From positions 1 through 64,000 of the forward strand of contig CAJQOP010000065.1 of NCBI GenBank assembly GCA_905479945.1: 64,000 nt of DNA, in the 5' to 3' direction. Each line of letters begins with the position of its first letter. The stretch's first letter is position 1. Positions 54,508-63,266 of the stretch are shown one piece after another. The position numbers and the translations under genes are program-made. Source of the stretch: an uncultured Glaciecola sp. GTDB lineage: Bacteria > Pseudomonadota > Gammaproteobacteria > Enterobacterales > Alteromonadaceae. The notes under the pieces were generated by a model, which was not told the origin of the DNA, did not search any database, and saw only the letters and a list, made by a program, of their open reading frames with translations.

Positions 54508-55544
54508 TGAAGGCTATATTCGTCAAGGCTGCATTCGGCAGGGCTATATTCGGGAAATCAATATTCTGTAAATCCGCACTGGGCAAGACCATATTAGGTG
54601 CCGTTATCTCTTGTGTGGTACTGAGCACAAACGTATATGCAGAGAAATTATTATTAACTGGCCAAATAGGCTCGTCTGCTAAACAAGTTGTAAATGCGCC
54701 AACCGGCAGTCGGCAGTTACAAATCCAGTGGATGGAGGAAGAAGGCAAGATAGCAGAGCAAGGAGAAACTGTTGTTTTGTTTGATGGCGCTTCTTCACAA
54801 GCCCAACTGATAGCAAATGAAGAAAATTTAGATCGCTTGTTACTTGAATTCGAAGAATTGAAAATTCAGCAAGAACAAAGCGTAATCGATGCAAGCGGTC
54901 GCTTGAAAGTGGCTAAAATGCGCGTGGAAAAAGCTAGGATTGAGGCTTCAGTGCCTAGCTCCCAAGTTGCAGCGTTCGAAAAAGGCCAATTTGAGCTGTC
55001 TTTGCAACGTGCAATGGTAGAGGAAATCAAGGCAGAAGAAGCACTGCAACGCTCCCTAAAGGAGCAGCGCGCGGAACTAACAAAAAAAGAAGTCAATATT
55101 CTGAAGGTCAAAGAAGAAATCGTGTATTTAACCGAAGTTCTGGGCAATCTTAATGTTATAGCGCAAGTAACTGGTCCAGTGACATATGCCACTCACCCTT
55201 GGTTTGGCACTAAATTAAGTGCTGGAATGAATGTTAGAGCCAGTTGGAAAGTGCTAGATGTGCAGTCTACTAGTAATTTCCAAATCGAAACTTGGGTTCA
55301 TGAAATAGATGCAGTTGGATTAAATGAAAACACCGCAGTTGAAATTGTCTTAGATGCTTATCCAAATAAAAAATACAGTGGCGTAATTTCAAATTTGTCC
55401 AAGCAAAGTGAACGCAAGGCCTCGTGGGGTAAAAGTGCATATTTTCCAGCTATTGTTACTTTTGATACGCCACCAGAAATTAGCCTACTCCCTGGTATGA
55501 GTGTTCGTATGTTGGTAACCAAAGAGAATAAAAACAATGTTTAA
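54507..55544 (+). CDS. Periplasmic adaptor (HlyD/MFP family), first of three
   Basis: 345 residues. The N-terminal signal region is unusual: six five-residue units (AIFVK-AAFGR-AIFGK-SIFCK-SALGK-TILG) precede the hydrophobic core and the likely cleavage after VYA. The mature part has a lipoyl-type half-motif (SRQLQIQWMEEEGKIAEQGETVVLFDG), a long coiled-coil hairpin (about 105-210), and the beta-barrel segment (NTAVEIVLDAYPNKKYSGVISNLS). Adaptors link an inner-membrane pump to a TolC-like channel. GGAGAG precedes the ATG, which overlaps the ATPase stop by one base. Confidence 0.85.
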   Translation: MKAIFVKAAFGRAIFGKSIFCKSALGKTILGAVISCVVLSTNVYAEKLLLTGQIGSSAKQVVNAPTGSRQLQIQWMEEEGKIAEQGETVVLFDGASSQAQLIANEENLDRLLLEFEELKIQQEQSVIDASGRLKVAKMRVEKARIEASVPSSQVAAFEKGQFELSLQRAMVEEIKAEEALQRSLKEQRAELTKKEVNILKVKEEIVYLTEVLGNLNVIAQVTGPVTYATHPWFGTKLSAGMNVRASWKVLDVQSTSNFQIETWVHEIDAVGLNENTAVEIVLDAYPNKKYSGVISNLSKQSERKASWGKSAYFPAIVTFDTPPEISLLPGMSVRMLVTKENKNNV

Positions 55545-56538
55545 AGTGAAAATTTTGTTAACGATAGCGACAGGTATATTTATGTTGAGCGCGTGCGGCG
55601 AAAAAGACATTGAGACTCAAGTCAGTCAACAGTCGGCTAAAAACCTTATATCTGCGCCAGCCGAATTGGTTTCATTACAAAATATATCTATTACAGCGCC
55701 CAGTATTCAAAGTATGTGGCAATACAAAATTGAGTATATTGCCCGCGAGAATACACTGGTAAAAGAAGGCGATATCTTACTTAAGTTTGATGGTCAAACT
55801 TTGCGTACTAGTATGGTAACTCGCAGCAGTGACCTCAACGCTGCCGTCAAAGAGGCTGAGCAGAAGAAGTTAGAGAATGAAGAAAAATTAGAAGAATATA
55901 ATCTTGATTTAGCCGAAGCCAAAAAGAATATGGATATCTCAGAGCGTAAAGTGGAGATAACCGATGTTTCACGTTCAGACATCGAAAGAAGAAAGCAATA
56001 TTCTGAATTCGGTATTACCACAGAATTACATGAACAAGCCATTCAGCGCGTAGAACAGCACAAGATATCAATGCAGATTAATGAGCAGGTTCAACAAGCC
56101 AAAATATCAAAAGCTAAATCTGAAGTCGACGAGCTCAAATTGAGTATGCAAAGGCTCCAAATCAAGGCGCCAAAAGAAGGAATGGTTGTATTAATACCAA
56201 ACGGCGACGACGAAAAGCCAGCTGTTGGCGATACAGTCTTCAGAGGCAGCCGCTTAATGTCATTACCCGCATTGGATAAAATAGCCGTTAAAGTAGAATT
56301 TGACGAATCATTTACTTCGGACATTACATTGGGCGATGATGTTCGAGTTACCTTAGATGCATTTCCTGAGCGTCCTTTCACTGGGAAGATTACAGAGCTT
56401 GGGCAATCGTACCGCAACAAATCCACCAATAACCAAAAAATGGTGTTTGATGCTTGGGTAACGTTAAACGAGCTTGAACTCACTATCATGCGACCAGGCA
56501 TGAAAGCGACGGTTGATACCCTAGAGGGAACGATATGA
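55537..56538 (+). CDS. Periplasmic adaptor lipoprotein (HlyD/MFP family), second of three
   Basis: 333 residues. Lipobox FMLSAC (Cys about 20) anchors it to a membrane. Then come a lipoyl half (YIARENTLVKEGDILLKFDGQTL), a coiled-coil hairpin (about 90-205), the second lipoyl half (APKEGMVVLIPNGDDEKPAVGDTV) and a beta-barrel (FTSDITLGDDVRVTLDAFPERPFTGKITEL). It overlaps the first adaptor by 8 bases and the third by 4. It is clearly paralogous in plan to both neighbours but not a recent duplicate. Confidence 0.88.
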   Translation: MFKVKILLTIATGIFMLSACGEKDIETQVSQQSAKNLISAPAELVSLQNISITAPSIQSMWQYKIEYIARENTLVKEGDILLKFDGQTLRTSMVTRSSDLNAAVKEAEQKKLENEEKLEEYNLDLAEAKKNMDISERKVEITDVSRSDIERRKQYSEFGITTELHEQAIQRVEQHKISMQINEQVQQAKISKAKSEVDELKLSMQRLQIKAPKEGMVVLIPNGDDEKPAVGDTVFRGSRLMSLPALDKIAVKVEFDESFTSDITLGDDVRVTLDAFPERPFTGKITELGQSYRNKSTNNQKMVFDAWVTLNELELTIMRPGMKATVDTLEGTI

Positions 56539-57749
56539 AACTTTCAAGACTTCCGCTTGCACTGCCCCTTATGTTCTCCGCCTTAGTATTGAGCGGCTGT
56601 GGCTCTGATGAACAAAGCACAATCCCACTGTATGAAGTCACAGAAACAGCGTTTTCAATTGAAGTAGAAGGTTTTGGTGAAATTGAAGCTGCGCAATCTC
56701 AAAAAATTATGACGCCTGGACGCAGGGCGATGACTATTGCTTGGTTGAAAGACGAAAATACTTATGTTGAAAAAGGCGAAGTGATTGCAAGATTTGATGC
56801 TCAACAAATACTGAAAGACAGTCGAGATGAAGAGCTTCAATTAATGTTGCTTGCGCAGGACATAGTGAAAAGTAATGCTCAACAAAATCAAGCCAAACAA
56901 GACATAAATTCAGACCAAAGCTTTGTAAAATATGAGTTCGACTTTACAGACCGTTTTGCAATAGATGACTTACGTGTTTATTCGCAATTAGAGATTATAG
57001 ACACGCTTGCCAATCGAGACTTTTTAGAAGCAAAAGATGATTTCTTAGAATGGAAAGAAACCAGCATTGTTGAGCAACATTCAAATGAGAATGCTGTGTT
57101 AGATATCAGAAAAACTGGTGTAGAAACTATGTTTAATAGACATCAGCAGGCCTTATCCAGTTTAGAGGTAGTATCTCCTTTTTCGGGCTTGTTAGTTTAT
57201 GAGAAAGACAGGCGCGGAGAAAAGCCTGCGATTGGACAATCTGTATTTCCAGGCAGACCCATTGCTCAAATCCCCAATTTAGACAACATGCAAGCATCAT
57301 TATTTGTGCAAGCTAACGATGCTATTGACCTAGCCAAAGGATTAGCCGTTGAAATACGTTTAGATGCGTTTCCAAGCAAAGTATTTAATGGTGAAATTGC
57401 TGATGTATCTGGCTTTCCAAGAAGTATTGAACGTGGCAACCCAGTCACTTATTTTGAAATTGTTGTGAAACTGATAGAACAAGATAAAAGTATGATGCAG
57501 CCGGGTAGAAAATTAACTGCAAAAATAGATGTCAAGGCACCTAGCGAAAAACTTGTTGTGCCTTTGCAAGCTCTATATTTTGAGGATGGAAGCACATATG
57601 TTTATCTTCGAGACGGTAATAAATTTACCAAGCGCAGTGTTGTTAGCGGGCGAAAAAATTTATACCTTGTCGAAATTACTGAGGGTTTAAGTGATGGCGA
57701 TGTAATCGCGTTAAGTTTACCTCAGCAACAACAAGTACAAGGAAGCTAA
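56535..57749 (+). CDS. Periplasmic adaptor lipoprotein (MacA-like), third of three
   Basis: 404 residues. Lipobox LVLSGC (Cys about 22). Lipoyl half WLKDENTYVEKGEVIARFDAQQIL, a helical region shorter and less regular than in the other two, second half SPFSGLLVYEKDRRGEKPAIGQSVFPGRPI, beta-barrel, and a C-terminal membrane-proximal domain (VVPLQALYFEDGSTYVYLRDGNKFTKRSV) that the other two lack. This makes it the closest to a complete MacA. Two bases separate it from the permease gene. Confidence 0.9.
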   Translation: MKLSRLPLALPLMFSALVLSGCGSDEQSTIPLYEVTETAFSIEVEGFGEIEAAQSQKIMTPGRRAMTIAWLKDENTYVEKGEVIARFDAQQILKDSRDEELQLMLLAQDIVKSNAQQNQAKQDINSDQSFVKYEFDFTDRFAIDDLRVYSQLEIIDTLANRDFLEAKDDFLEWKETSIVEQHSNENAVLDIRKTGVETMFNRHQQALSSLEVVSPFSGLLVYEKDRRGEKPAIGQSVFPGRPIAQIPNLDNMQASLFVQANDAIDLAKGLAVEIRLDAFPSKVFNGEIADVSGFPRSIERGNPVTYFEIVVKLIEQDKSMMQPGRKLTAKIDVKAPSEKLVVPLQALYFEDGSTYVYLRDGNKFTKRSVVSGRKNLYLVEITEGLSDGDVIALSLPQQQQVQGS

Positions 57750-57751
57750 CA

Positions 57752-59005
57752 ATGGCTAAATATTTAGTACTAATACAAGACGCGATTGCAGAGCTACTTG
57801 GGCAAAAATTACGCACCTTTTTAACCATGTTAGGCATGATTTTTGGTGTCGGTTCAGTAATCGCCATGCTTAATATTGGCGAGGGCGCTGAGAATGAGGC
57901 TTTAAAGCTTATCGATTCGATGGGCGTAAACAACATCATTGTAAATGCCAGAGACTATGAAAAAGAAGAGCTTTCTGAAATACGTGAAGAGAGCTTAGGA
58001 TTGAATTTGGGTGACGTGAATGCCGCTCTCTCAACGCTACCATTTGTGGAAGGTTACAGCGCATCTAAGAATATTGATGTATATGATATTTACAGCGACT
58101 TCAACAAAAGCCAAGCGCAAGCATTGGGCGTGACGGTGAGCTATTTTGCGAATGCTAATATGCAACTATCCGCGGGTAGATTCTTAACACAAGAAGATGA
58201 CAGCAGACTTTCTCAATACACTGTTTTAGGCGCCAATACCGCTAAAGAATTATTTTCTGGTTCTAATTTTAGTGCTGAAGAAATGCTAGGTCAATATGTT
58301 AAGGTCAATCACGTGTGGCTAGAAGTCGTTGGTGTTTTAAAAGCACCAGCCGGCAATAAAGATGAGTTTCAGGGTGTCCAGATCGGTGGCGACCGCTACC
58401 GTATTTTTGTGCCTTTAAGTGTAATTGTACAAAAGTTTTCTAGCGATATTCTTGCCAGTGAATTAGATAGCATTAAACTAAACATTGCAGAAGGTACTGA
58501 TCCTGTAGTGGCTGCAAAAGCTATCGATAGCCTAATTAAGTTGCGCCACGGCGGGCTAGACGACTATAGTTTGATCATTCCCGCAGCGTTGTTAGAGCAG
58601 CAGAAACAAACGCAACAAATTTTTAATATTGTCATGGCCTGTGTGGCAGGTATCTCATTGCTAGTTGGCGGTATCGGTATAATGAATATTATGCTAGCGA
58701 ACGTGATGGAAAGAACCAAGGAAATAGGCCTATTACGAGCTGTAGGAGCAACACAAGAAGATATTCGTCAGCAGTTTATTGCTGAAAGCTTCACAATTTC
58801 CGTCTTAGGTGGGATATTGGGCATCGTATTTGGATTAGCCCTTTCGGAAATAATCGGCTTCTACTCTGGTTGGGCAGTTAGTTGGTCAATTCCTGCCATA
58901 TTTTTGTCACTGAGCATATGTATGATTGTTGGCGTTGGCTTTGGTGTTTTCCCAGCTATTAAGGCATCAAAACTCAATCCTATCGACGCTCTGCATAGCG
59001 ATTAA
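57752..59005 (+). CDS. ABC transporter permease, MacB/FtsX type
   Basis: 417 residues. TM1 with the family opening ELLGQKLRTFLTMLGMIFGVGSVIAML, a large periplasmic MacB_PCD domain (about 50-275), then three TMs with VAGISLLVGGIGIMNIMLANVMERTKEIGLLRAVGAT and a C-terminal FPAIKASKLNPIDAL. It is separate from its ATPase, unlike E. coli MacB. It likely exports a peptide, lipid or small toxic molecule through the adaptors to an outer-membrane channel encoded elsewhere. Confidence 0.93.
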   Translation: MAKYLVLIQDAIAELLGQKLRTFLTMLGMIFGVGSVIAMLNIGEGAENEALKLIDSMGVNNIIVNARDYEKEELSEIREESLGLNLGDVNAALSTLPFVEGYSASKNIDVYDIYSDFNKSQAQALGVTVSYFANANMQLSAGRFLTQEDDSRLSQYTVLGANTAKELFSGSNFSAEEMLGQYVKVNHVWLEVVGVLKAPAGNKDEFQGVQIGGDRYRIFVPLSVIVQKFSSDILASELDSIKLNIAEGTDPVVAAKAIDSLIKLRHGGLDDYSLIIPAALLEQQKQTQQIFNIVMACVAGISLLVGGIGIMNIMLANVMERTKEIGLLRAVGATQEDIRQQFIAESFTISVLGGILGIVFGLALSEIIGFYSGWAVSWSIPAIFLSLSICMIVGVGFGVFPAIKASKLNPIDALHSD

Positions 59006-59128
59006 GTCATTGTAGGCATAGCAGATTATCCACCATGGCGATTTATGGATGGGCATGTGCTCATCAGATAGTGTGCTCAAAATTTACGGGAAACTCGCTA
59101 GTACTTTTGCAAATAGAATTGCTTTCAC

Positions 59129-59704
59129 TTAATTCTGATTAGTTAATTCAACCAAGTTTGACCATTCCTCCATTGTATTGACGTTAGCAAAAACATCTGC
59201 TGAATCAGCCTTGAGTTCGTGTACTTTGTCTGCAGCAATTAAATATCTTATAGACATACCTTGCGAACTTTCAAGTTCTCGCAATCGTTCAAGTATCTTT
59301 TCGCTGACAAACAAGCAAAGTGGCATTGGCTGATTTTCATAAACACAGGTGCATCGTCTTTCTAGCGATTGAACTAACAAGTGAGATAAAACCTGGGTTT
59401 GCATCAATGGCATGTCATTAGGCAAAACGACAAGTGTATCCCCTGCTTTTAAGGCGCGACTACAGATCGCTGAATAAATGCCTCCTACAGGTCCTTTATT
59501 GGTGATAATGTCTGGAATATCAAACTCACTGCCGCTAATAAATACATTATCTAGATTTAAAGAATCCATTATAGCAACGCTTTTTCCTAGCATTGAGCTG
59601 TTACCAACACGCATGGTAGATTTATCTTTCCCCATACGAGTCGACTTCCCACCATTTAACACTAAACCAATACGCAAGGATATTGTCCGACACTTTTTTA
59701 CCAT
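59129..59704 (-). CDS. mobA: Molybdenum cofactor guanylyltransferase MobA
   Basis: 191 residues. Nucleotidyltransferase fold with LVLNGGKSTRMGKDKS (the G-G-x-S-x-R-M-G-x-D-K signature, with N in place of A), GPVGGIYSAI and VLPNDMPLM. It attaches GMP to molybdopterin to make the bis-MGD cofactor of DMSO-reductase-family enzymes. It lies 13 bases after the stop of the unknown 311-aa gene, so it may be transcribed from the envelope cluster's promoter, although no functional link is apparent. Confidence 0.87.
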   Translation of the reverse strand: MVKKCRTISLRIGLVLNGGKSTRMGKDKSTMRVGNSSMLGKSVAIMDSLNLDNVFISGSEFDIPDIITNKGPVGGIYSAICSRALKAGDTLVVLPNDMPLMQTQVLSHLLVQSLERRCTCVYENQPMPLCLFVSEKILERLRELESSQGMSIRYLIAADKVHELKADSADVFANVNTMEEWSNLVELTNQN

Positions 59705-59717
59705 AAGCTGATTATAG

Positions 59718-60653
59718 CTATAAACAGCGATTCAGCGATAGCATCCATTGTTCTGAAACTTGCTTGCGGTTAAGCATTATCTCTTTAAGTCCAACTTTCG
59801 AATCACGAATAAAATAGCGGGCACTGAATTGGTGTAGGATTTCCCCTTTTAGCTTAATAGCAATTTTCTCCGCAAGCCTTAAATCTAAATCGGCGCTAAA
59901 GACCCTCACAGCCTGACTCTGGCGGGTGTATACTCTCATTAAGTTACGTTCGTATTTACTCAAATAATCATGTGCAATACGCAAGAGTTGACTTGGTTTC
60001 ACGTAAATTTCGGTAGGCTTGGATAGTACGCTCAGTTTATATGGCTGACTATTCGAGATTGCTCCAAACTGCATGTTTTCGCATCGATACATTTGCCCAA
60101 GAAAAGACTCTTTATCTCTTTGTATCCTAGGTAATAGGAAGCGAATGTCCTTATCGTCCATCTCTAACATGGTATTAATTACTTCTTGAAGTTCATCCGA
60201 TGAAGGGCTTGCGTTGCCATTTTCACTAAATTCATCAACAGCATTGACCAGCTTTTCTACACTATATTCTGCAAAGCCTATCTCTACTGCAGCTAAATCT
60301 GCTTCTTTGTTTTTAAACGCAGCAGCGCCCGACATCTTCAAAGCGAGTGTTGGCGAATTTGATTTTGTTTGCTCACTGCTACTTTGAGGCGTTTTTATAC
60401 TTGCCTTGATAGGAACGGCCGGCAGTTGAATGCTATTTGCCAACTTGATTGAATTCAATGCTCTTAGCATTTTAAGTTCTCTCATGCTCGACTGTGTTAA
60501 CGCTTTTTCATGCAATGTAATCGGTTCTATTAATTGCCTATCCCTACTCCAATAGAATACGTCCGCTAACCAGATAAATAGGCATAGACCTATAGTAAAT
60601 ATCAAAGTGTGATTCACCAAGTTAGGGTATTTCACTACATTAGGCTGTTTCAT
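59718..60653 (-). CDS. Unknown single-TM envelope protein of the TolQ-like cluster
   Basis: 311 residues, not recognised. One membrane helix near the N-terminus (LIFTIGLCLFIWLADVFYW) carries an Asp toward its end, a feature also seen in the TM of ExbD/TolR/MotB partners of proton channels. A linker with Ala/Ser/Lys follows, and a folded C-terminal part (about 180-311: YRCENMQFGAISNSQPYKL, LLRIAHDYLSKYERNLMRVY, FSARYFIRDSKVGLKEIML). The topology is inside-to-periplasm. Last unknown gene before mobA. The link to ExbD is an inference from topology and the Asp only. Confidence 0.65.
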   Translation of the reverse strand: MKQPNVVKYPNLVNHTLIFTIGLCLFIWLADVFYWSRDRQLIEPITLHEKALTQSSMRELKMLRALNSIKLANSIQLPAVPIKASIKTPQSSSEQTKSNSPTLALKMSGAAAFKNKEADLAAVEIGFAEYSVEKLVNAVDEFSENGNASPSSDELQEVINTMLEMDDKDIRFLLPRIQRDKESFLGQMYRCENMQFGAISNSQPYKLSVLSKPTEIYVKPSQLLRIAHDYLSKYERNLMRVYTRQSQAVRVFSADLDLRLAEKIAIKLKGEILHQFSARYFIRDSKVGLKEIMLNRKQVSEQWMLSLNRCL

Positions 60654-60692
60654 GTGCGTTAATAACCTTTATTCACAAAGCTACTTACCACG

Positions 60693-61352
60693 TTATTTGG
60701 TCAATGCTTGCAAAGCAGTTAATTCCATTTTTTGCACAACATCTTGCAGCCGCGCTTGTTGTGAAAGATGACGTTGCCGACTCTCCTTTTTATCCAACGA
60801 CTTAGTGTTGGATAGCGTTAATGCCGACACCCTTCTCCTTGATTGATCGCCTGATTGATCGCTTGATGTATTGTTTATTGATGCTTGATTGAACGCGGCT
60901 TTAGTCTCAATCGATTCATCAATAAGTAGTGCTGGCTTTATTCGAGCAAGCGGATGTATTAGCAGATCTGGCCCGATACCATCAGGTTCGATAAGGCCGA
61001 CTGACACCCCATTCTTCATAACTAATGCTTCATATTTTTCACTTAAATCATCAAACTCCAACTGCAAGTTCTTTACATCTTTTGACATCATTTGTGCAGC
61101 ACTAGTTAAGCTTCCTATTTGTATTTCGAGCTCTTTAATTAGCTCTCCTTGTGCATTTGTATTGTCTTGCATTAGCACTGTATTAGCTGGCCTCTGTTCG
61201 ATCATTGATGTCTGTATTGAGAAGAGTTGCGCTGTACTACCCAACCATTGTTGTCCGTGTGAAGTTTGTAAAATCAGATACACGAAAGCGCTAACACTAA
61301 GTAATATGAATGCTACTTTACGAATGATTGTCATCTTGATGCTCCTGAGCAT
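60693..61352 (-). CDS. Unknown single-TM protein with periplasmic coiled coil
   Basis: 219 residues, not recognised. An N-terminal anchor (VAFILLSVSAFVYLIL, about 12-27) is followed by a coiled coil at about 65-112 (LIKELEIQIGSL.. DVKNLQLEFDDLSEKYEAL) and a polar Ser/Gln/Arg-rich tail with a second short helix (HLSQQARLQDVVQKMELTALQAL). It is 12 bases downstream of the TolQ-like gene and 39 bases upstream of the next, in a tight minus-strand series. Confidence 0.65.
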   Translation of the reverse strand: MLRSIKMTIIRKVAFILLSVSAFVYLILQTSHGQQWLGSTAQLFSIQTSMIEQRPANTVLMQDNTNAQGELIKELEIQIGSLTSAAQMMSKDVKNLQLEFDDLSEKYEALVMKNGVSVGLIEPDGIGPDLLIHPLARIKPALLIDESIETKAAFNQASINNTSSDQSGDQSRRRVSALTLSNTKSLDKKESRQRHLSQQARLQDVVQKMELTALQALTK

Positions 61353-61364
61353 TAATAGAATAAT

Positions 61365-61913
61365 TTATATATTCCTGTCGTTTTTTTGCGGTTTAGTCAT
61401 ACTAATACTCAATAAAGCGCGACATAGCGTTGCTGTTGGCAAGCCTACAATAGTGGTCATGAATGCCATGGAGAACTGTTGCGTCAATACGGCTATTACT
61501 TGGTTGACTGATTCAGGCGTTAAGCTTTGTGTTGACATTGTGCCTATACCTACACTAATGCCAAGCAGCGTGAATGTTAGTGCTAAAGTTGAAATACCGT
61601 TTGCGGCCTGCTGTCCAACCTCATACCAAAATACCTTTTGCGCCGGACTTACTTCGTCCCGATGAATATACCCCAGAGCATAAGCAGCGCTCAGAAGTAA
61701 GGGCAAAAATAGCGCAACAAACGTATAGCTAAATATCTGTTCCACGTAACTCAATAAATCAAACAAGGTCATGTTAGTCATATAACTGGCAAGCGCTAGA
61801 ACGATAAGAGCGCCACCAAATAACTTTAACAACATAGGCAGCCACTTATGAATTCTCTCCAGCGTGATACCTGCAAGCCGAATATCGGACTTATCATGGC
61901 TCATCGTGTCCAT
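61365..61913 (-). CDS. TolQ/ExbB/MotA-like four-TM protein
   Basis: 182 residues with TMs at about 27-46, 60-83, 108-128 and 145-170. The C-terminal half (VGQQAANGISTLALTFTLLGISVGIGTM.. VLTQQFSMAFMTTIVGLPTATLCRALL) has the pattern of the MotA/TolQ/ExbB proton-channel domain: a Thr/Gly-rich TM with LLGISVGIGT and a TM with AFMTTIVGLPTA. Such proteins pair with an Asp-bearing single-TM partner to turn proton flow into work across the envelope. No standard ExbD/TolR/MotB is encoded here. Its ATG overlaps the stop of the upstream gene by one base (TAATG). Confidence 0.65.
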   Translation of the reverse strand: MDTMSHDKSDIRLAGITLERIHKWLPMLLKLFGGALIVLALASYMTNMTLFDLLSYVEQIFSYTFVALFLPLLLSAAYALGYIHRDEVSPAQKVFWYEVGQQAANGISTLALTFTLLGISVGIGTMSTQSLTPESVNQVIAVLTQQFSMAFMTTIVGLPTATLCRALLSISMTKPQKNDRNI

Positions 61914-62341
61914 TATCTGTATCCCGCTTTAGCGTTGAGCACACTTTCATTCGTTAGCTTTATATTATTCAACCATTGATTCATGGCGTTAACTTTGTTT
62001 TCAGCGCCTGCGTGAACTAAAAACGTTCGGTCATATTGCTTCAATGCCCTCACTACCATAGTAGATTGAGTATTTAATAGCCTTTCATCACGCAATACCA
62101 TTCGTTCCATATCAGCAAGTTGACGCTGCCTTTGTTGCATTTTCTGATGTTTTTGCTGCACATCAAGGTTTATATTCAGAAAATCGGATATCAAAGTAGC
62201 TCGTTCTCTTTCTAAATTTTTTAGTGTAAATAGTTCATTTGCATGACAATAGAAAGTAGAGGCCGCAACAAGGCTTACGAACACCATCACTTTTATAGCA
62301 GTCTTATTTATTTTATCGTTCAATAGTCTGTTCATCGTCAT
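61913..62341 (-). CDS. Exported coiled-coil protein
   Basis: 142 residues with a signal peptide (AIKVMVFVSLVAASTFYCHA). The mature part is almost wholly helical: NLERERATLISDFLNINLDVQQKHQKMQQRQRQLADMERMVLRDERLL forms a long coiled coil at about 40-90. No known domain. Translationally coupled to the TolQ-like gene. Confidence 0.65.
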   Translation of the reverse strand: MTMNRLLNDKINKTAIKVMVFVSLVAASTFYCHANELFTLKNLERERATLISDFLNINLDVQQKHQKMQQRQRQLADMERMVLRDERLLNTQSTMVVRALKQYDRTFLVHAGAENKVNAMNQWLNNIKLTNESVLNAKAGYR

Positions 62342-62355
62342 TTCTCCAAATACGG

Positions 62356-63255
62356 TTATAGGAATAAATCAGCAGCTAGGCTTGGCTTAGTAAAGTTGTT
62401 GATAACAACGCCATCTTCAGTTTCTTCATAAGCTAACTTAAACTCGATTGATTGAGCGTCTAAGGCAACCAGTTTGGCCATGTAGCTAATCATTAATGCT
62501 TCTTGGTCTAACAAAGCTTGGTCGCTAGCAGCCTGCATGAGCAGCTGTCTAACATACTCTTGAGCACTCACTTGTATACCATCAATTGTTGGTGCCAGAG
62601 ATGACTGATGCTTGCTAATCGCTTGCTTTAGTTGCTCAATTTTTCCGAGGTTCATTGCAAATTCATCTGCATAAGGACTTTTATTGTCCAGACTGTCATT
62701 AAGCAAAGTAGCGTCTACCTGAGCTATAACTTTGTCCATCCGGTTTTTAGCTTCGTCTTGCTTTGCTCTGAGTTTTTGCATGTCTATATTCGCGGATGAA
62801 TTTTGCTGTTGAAGTAATTTACGTAACACATCTTCATATACATATTGTTTTTGATTCAATGCGTCTTGACGAAGCGACTGACTCAATTGCATATCATCCA
62901 AATAGTTAGATTTTATCTGAACTAAGCTTACACGCTCTTCAATCATGTCATTTTCACTGGCGTCGATAAGCAAGCTCTGCAAGGCTTCTATTTTTGTGCC
63001 TTTATCAGCAATACTACTTTCTAATTCTAGTAATTGACTAGCCAGCGGCGACATGTCGAAATCTTGTTGAATACGTTTCTTAATTAGGTTTGCAGGCAGT
63101 TTTATTAAAGTCTCTGAGGCAACGGGTTGCCAATTTGTGCTTGCATTCGCACCTGCAGTAAAACTAAAAACACTCGCAGCGGTTAAAGCAACAATCCACC
63201 AAGCTTGTTTTATAATTATTCTAGTTCCTGGCGCTAGCTTATGTATTGATTTCAT
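62356..63255 (-). CDS. Exported helical protein
   Basis: 299 residues with a signal sequence (IIIKQAWWIVALTAASVFSFTAGANA; cleavage near 39). The mature part is long helices rich in Gln, Leu and Lys (LLELESSIADKGTKIEALQSLL, KSNYLDDMQLSQSLRQDALNQK, IEQLKQAISKHQSSL), consistent with a coiled-coil periplasmic rod or scaffold. Its C-terminus (LVALDAQSIEFKLAYEETEDGVVINN) may be a small beta domain. No match known to me. 14 bases from the next gene. Confidence 0.65.
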   Translation of the reverse strand: MKSIHKLAPGTRIIIKQAWWIVALTAASVFSFTAGANASTNWQPVASETLIKLPANLIKKRIQQDFDMSPLASQLLELESSIADKGTKIEALQSLLIDASENDMIEERVSLVQIKSNYLDDMQLSQSLRQDALNQKQYVYEDVLRKLLQQQNSSANIDMQKLRAKQDEAKNRMDKVIAQVDATLLNDSLDNKSPYADEFAMNLGKIEQLKQAISKHQSSLAPTIDGIQVSAQEYVRQLLMQAASDQALLDQEALMISYMAKLVALDAQSIEFKLAYEETEDGVVINNFTKPSLAADLFL

Positions 63256-63266
63256 ATATTGTCTCC

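Noticed and set aside
54416-54748. Minus-strand frame with pentapeptide-repeat pattern
   Set aside because: It has no ribosome site, lies across two well-supported exporter genes, and ends without further repeats; kept only as a sequence curiosity.
61365-61913. Zorya (ZorA) defence component
   Set aside because: The protein lacks the long cytoplasmic tail of ZorA, and no ZorB, ZorC, ZorD or ZorE-like gene is adjacent.
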